Of a stretch of 6,487 bases of DNA, positions 5,378 through 6,487 are shown piece by piece. The stretch is from positions 1 to 6,487 of the forward strand of contig JAIVHA010000176.1 in NCBI GenBank assembly GCA_020201295.1, read 5' to 3'. The notes under the pieces were generated by a model. That model ran no database searches. It was not told the origin of the DNA and saw only the letters and a program-made list of their open reading frames with translations. The stretch is from Lysobacteraceae bacterium. Its GTDB lineage: Bacteria > Pseudomonadota > Gammaproteobacteria > DSM-19610. Each line of letters begins with the position of its first letter. Within the stretch, counting starts at the first letter, position 1. Made by a program: the position numbers and the translations under genes.

Positions 5378-5410
5378 GATGGCTGGACCGCTCAGGCAGG
5401 TGGGGCCGCC

Positions 5411-5438
5411 ATTATCCTGAACCCCGCGTTCACCGCAA
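5411..5438 (-). promoter_or_regulatory. Possible trmL promoter
   Basis: On the minus strand TTGCGG (5438-5433) lies 16 bp before GATAAT (5416-5411), which matches five of six bases of the consensus -10. The -35 is weak (TTG only). It lies about 34 bp upstream of the trmL ATG, a sensible distance. This is a tentative call from hexamer matching alone. Confidence 0.3.
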
Positions 5439-5495
5439 AGGCGCAAAGCATCCATCAAGACCGAGATGATGTGTTGTACAGACCTACCAAAGAAC

Positions 5496-5613
5496 CTCTG
5501 ATTTACTCACTAAACCGTCATTGCGAGCGAAGCGTGGCAATCTCGTAGGGTAGAATCAATCGGTTGGAGATTGCCGCGTCGCTCTGCTCCTCGCAATGAC
5601 GAATTAACCAGAG
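5496..5613. repeat. 118-bp hairpin repeat (CGTCATTGCGAG family) upstream of pyrD
   Basis: Left arm 5516-5544 starts CGTCATTGCGAGCGAAGCG and ends GGCAATCTC. Right arm 5567-5601 starts GAGATTGCCGCG and ends CTCGCAATGACG, pairing with the left arm apart from a few extra bases. Outer flanks CTCTGATT (from 5496) and the complement of CTCTGGTT (ending 5613) extend the symmetry. Similar CGTCATTGCGAG...GCAATC palindromes are dispersed in many unrelated bacterial genomes (from memory). It differs from the REPINs and from the MITE-like element. It occupies the pyrD upstream region, so it may form a hairpin in the pyrD leader. Confidence 0.72.
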
Positions 5614-5646
5614 ATTCCATGACAGACGTGAAGACGAACACCCGAC

Positions 5647-6487
<841 letters not shown>

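Noticed and set aside
5431..5448. Two CGCAAAG copies 8 bp apart in the trmL upstream region.
   Set aside because: With only two copies this may be a remnant of a dispersed repeat; it is too short to annotate.

Overview
The window is GC-rich chromosomal DNA whose proteins look gammaproteobacterial. Its gene order is close to that of the E. coli gpmI / yibN-grxC-secB-gpsA / trmL neighbourhood. REP-type hairpins starting with GTAG, and class 1B rather than class 2 dihydroorotate dehydrogenase, point away from enterics. A lineage of sulfur-oxidising or other environmental gammaproteobacteria fits best, but that placement is inference.

Layout. At 1-1561, minus strand, lies gpmI (phosphoglycerate mutase), which runs off the left edge a few residues short of its usual C-terminus. 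It is divergent from a small ArsR-family regulator (1795-2112, plus) that has the two-cysteine spacing of the persulfide sensors SqrR, BigR and YgaV, with a -10 box embedded in AT-rich dyads. Then come a 287-bp gap holding a large palindromic repeat and the plus-strand cluster yibN-like rhodanese (2400-2825), grxC (2831-3085), secB (3146-3640) and gpsA (3823-4830). trmL (4913-5377, minus) converges on gpsA. pyrD (5647 to the right edge, plus) is divergent from trmL and cut off by the window.

The most distinctive content lies between the genes. The three largest gaps around or inside the cluster, and the gap before pyrD, each carry a different palindromic element. These are a REPIN framed by 10-bp-spaced CACGGAA repeats before yibN, a 168-bp MITE-like palindrome between secB and gpsA, a second REPIN between gpsA and trmL, and an unrelated 118-bp hairpin before pyrD. 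The MITE-like element and the second REPIN abut the 3' ends of secB and gpsA so closely that the stop codon TAG of each gene is part of the repeat. Removing the MITE on paper leaves secB and gpsA 18 bp apart.

Functionally the cluster combines sulfur/thiol chemistry (rhodanese, glutaredoxin), protein export (SecB), glycerol-3-phosphate supply for phospholipids (GpsA), glycolysis (GpmI), tRNA wobble methylation (TrmL) and pyrimidine synthesis (PyrD). The idea that most deserves testing is that the ArsR-type protein is a reactive-sulfur sensor acting on itself and on the neighbouring membrane rhodanese and glutaredoxin.
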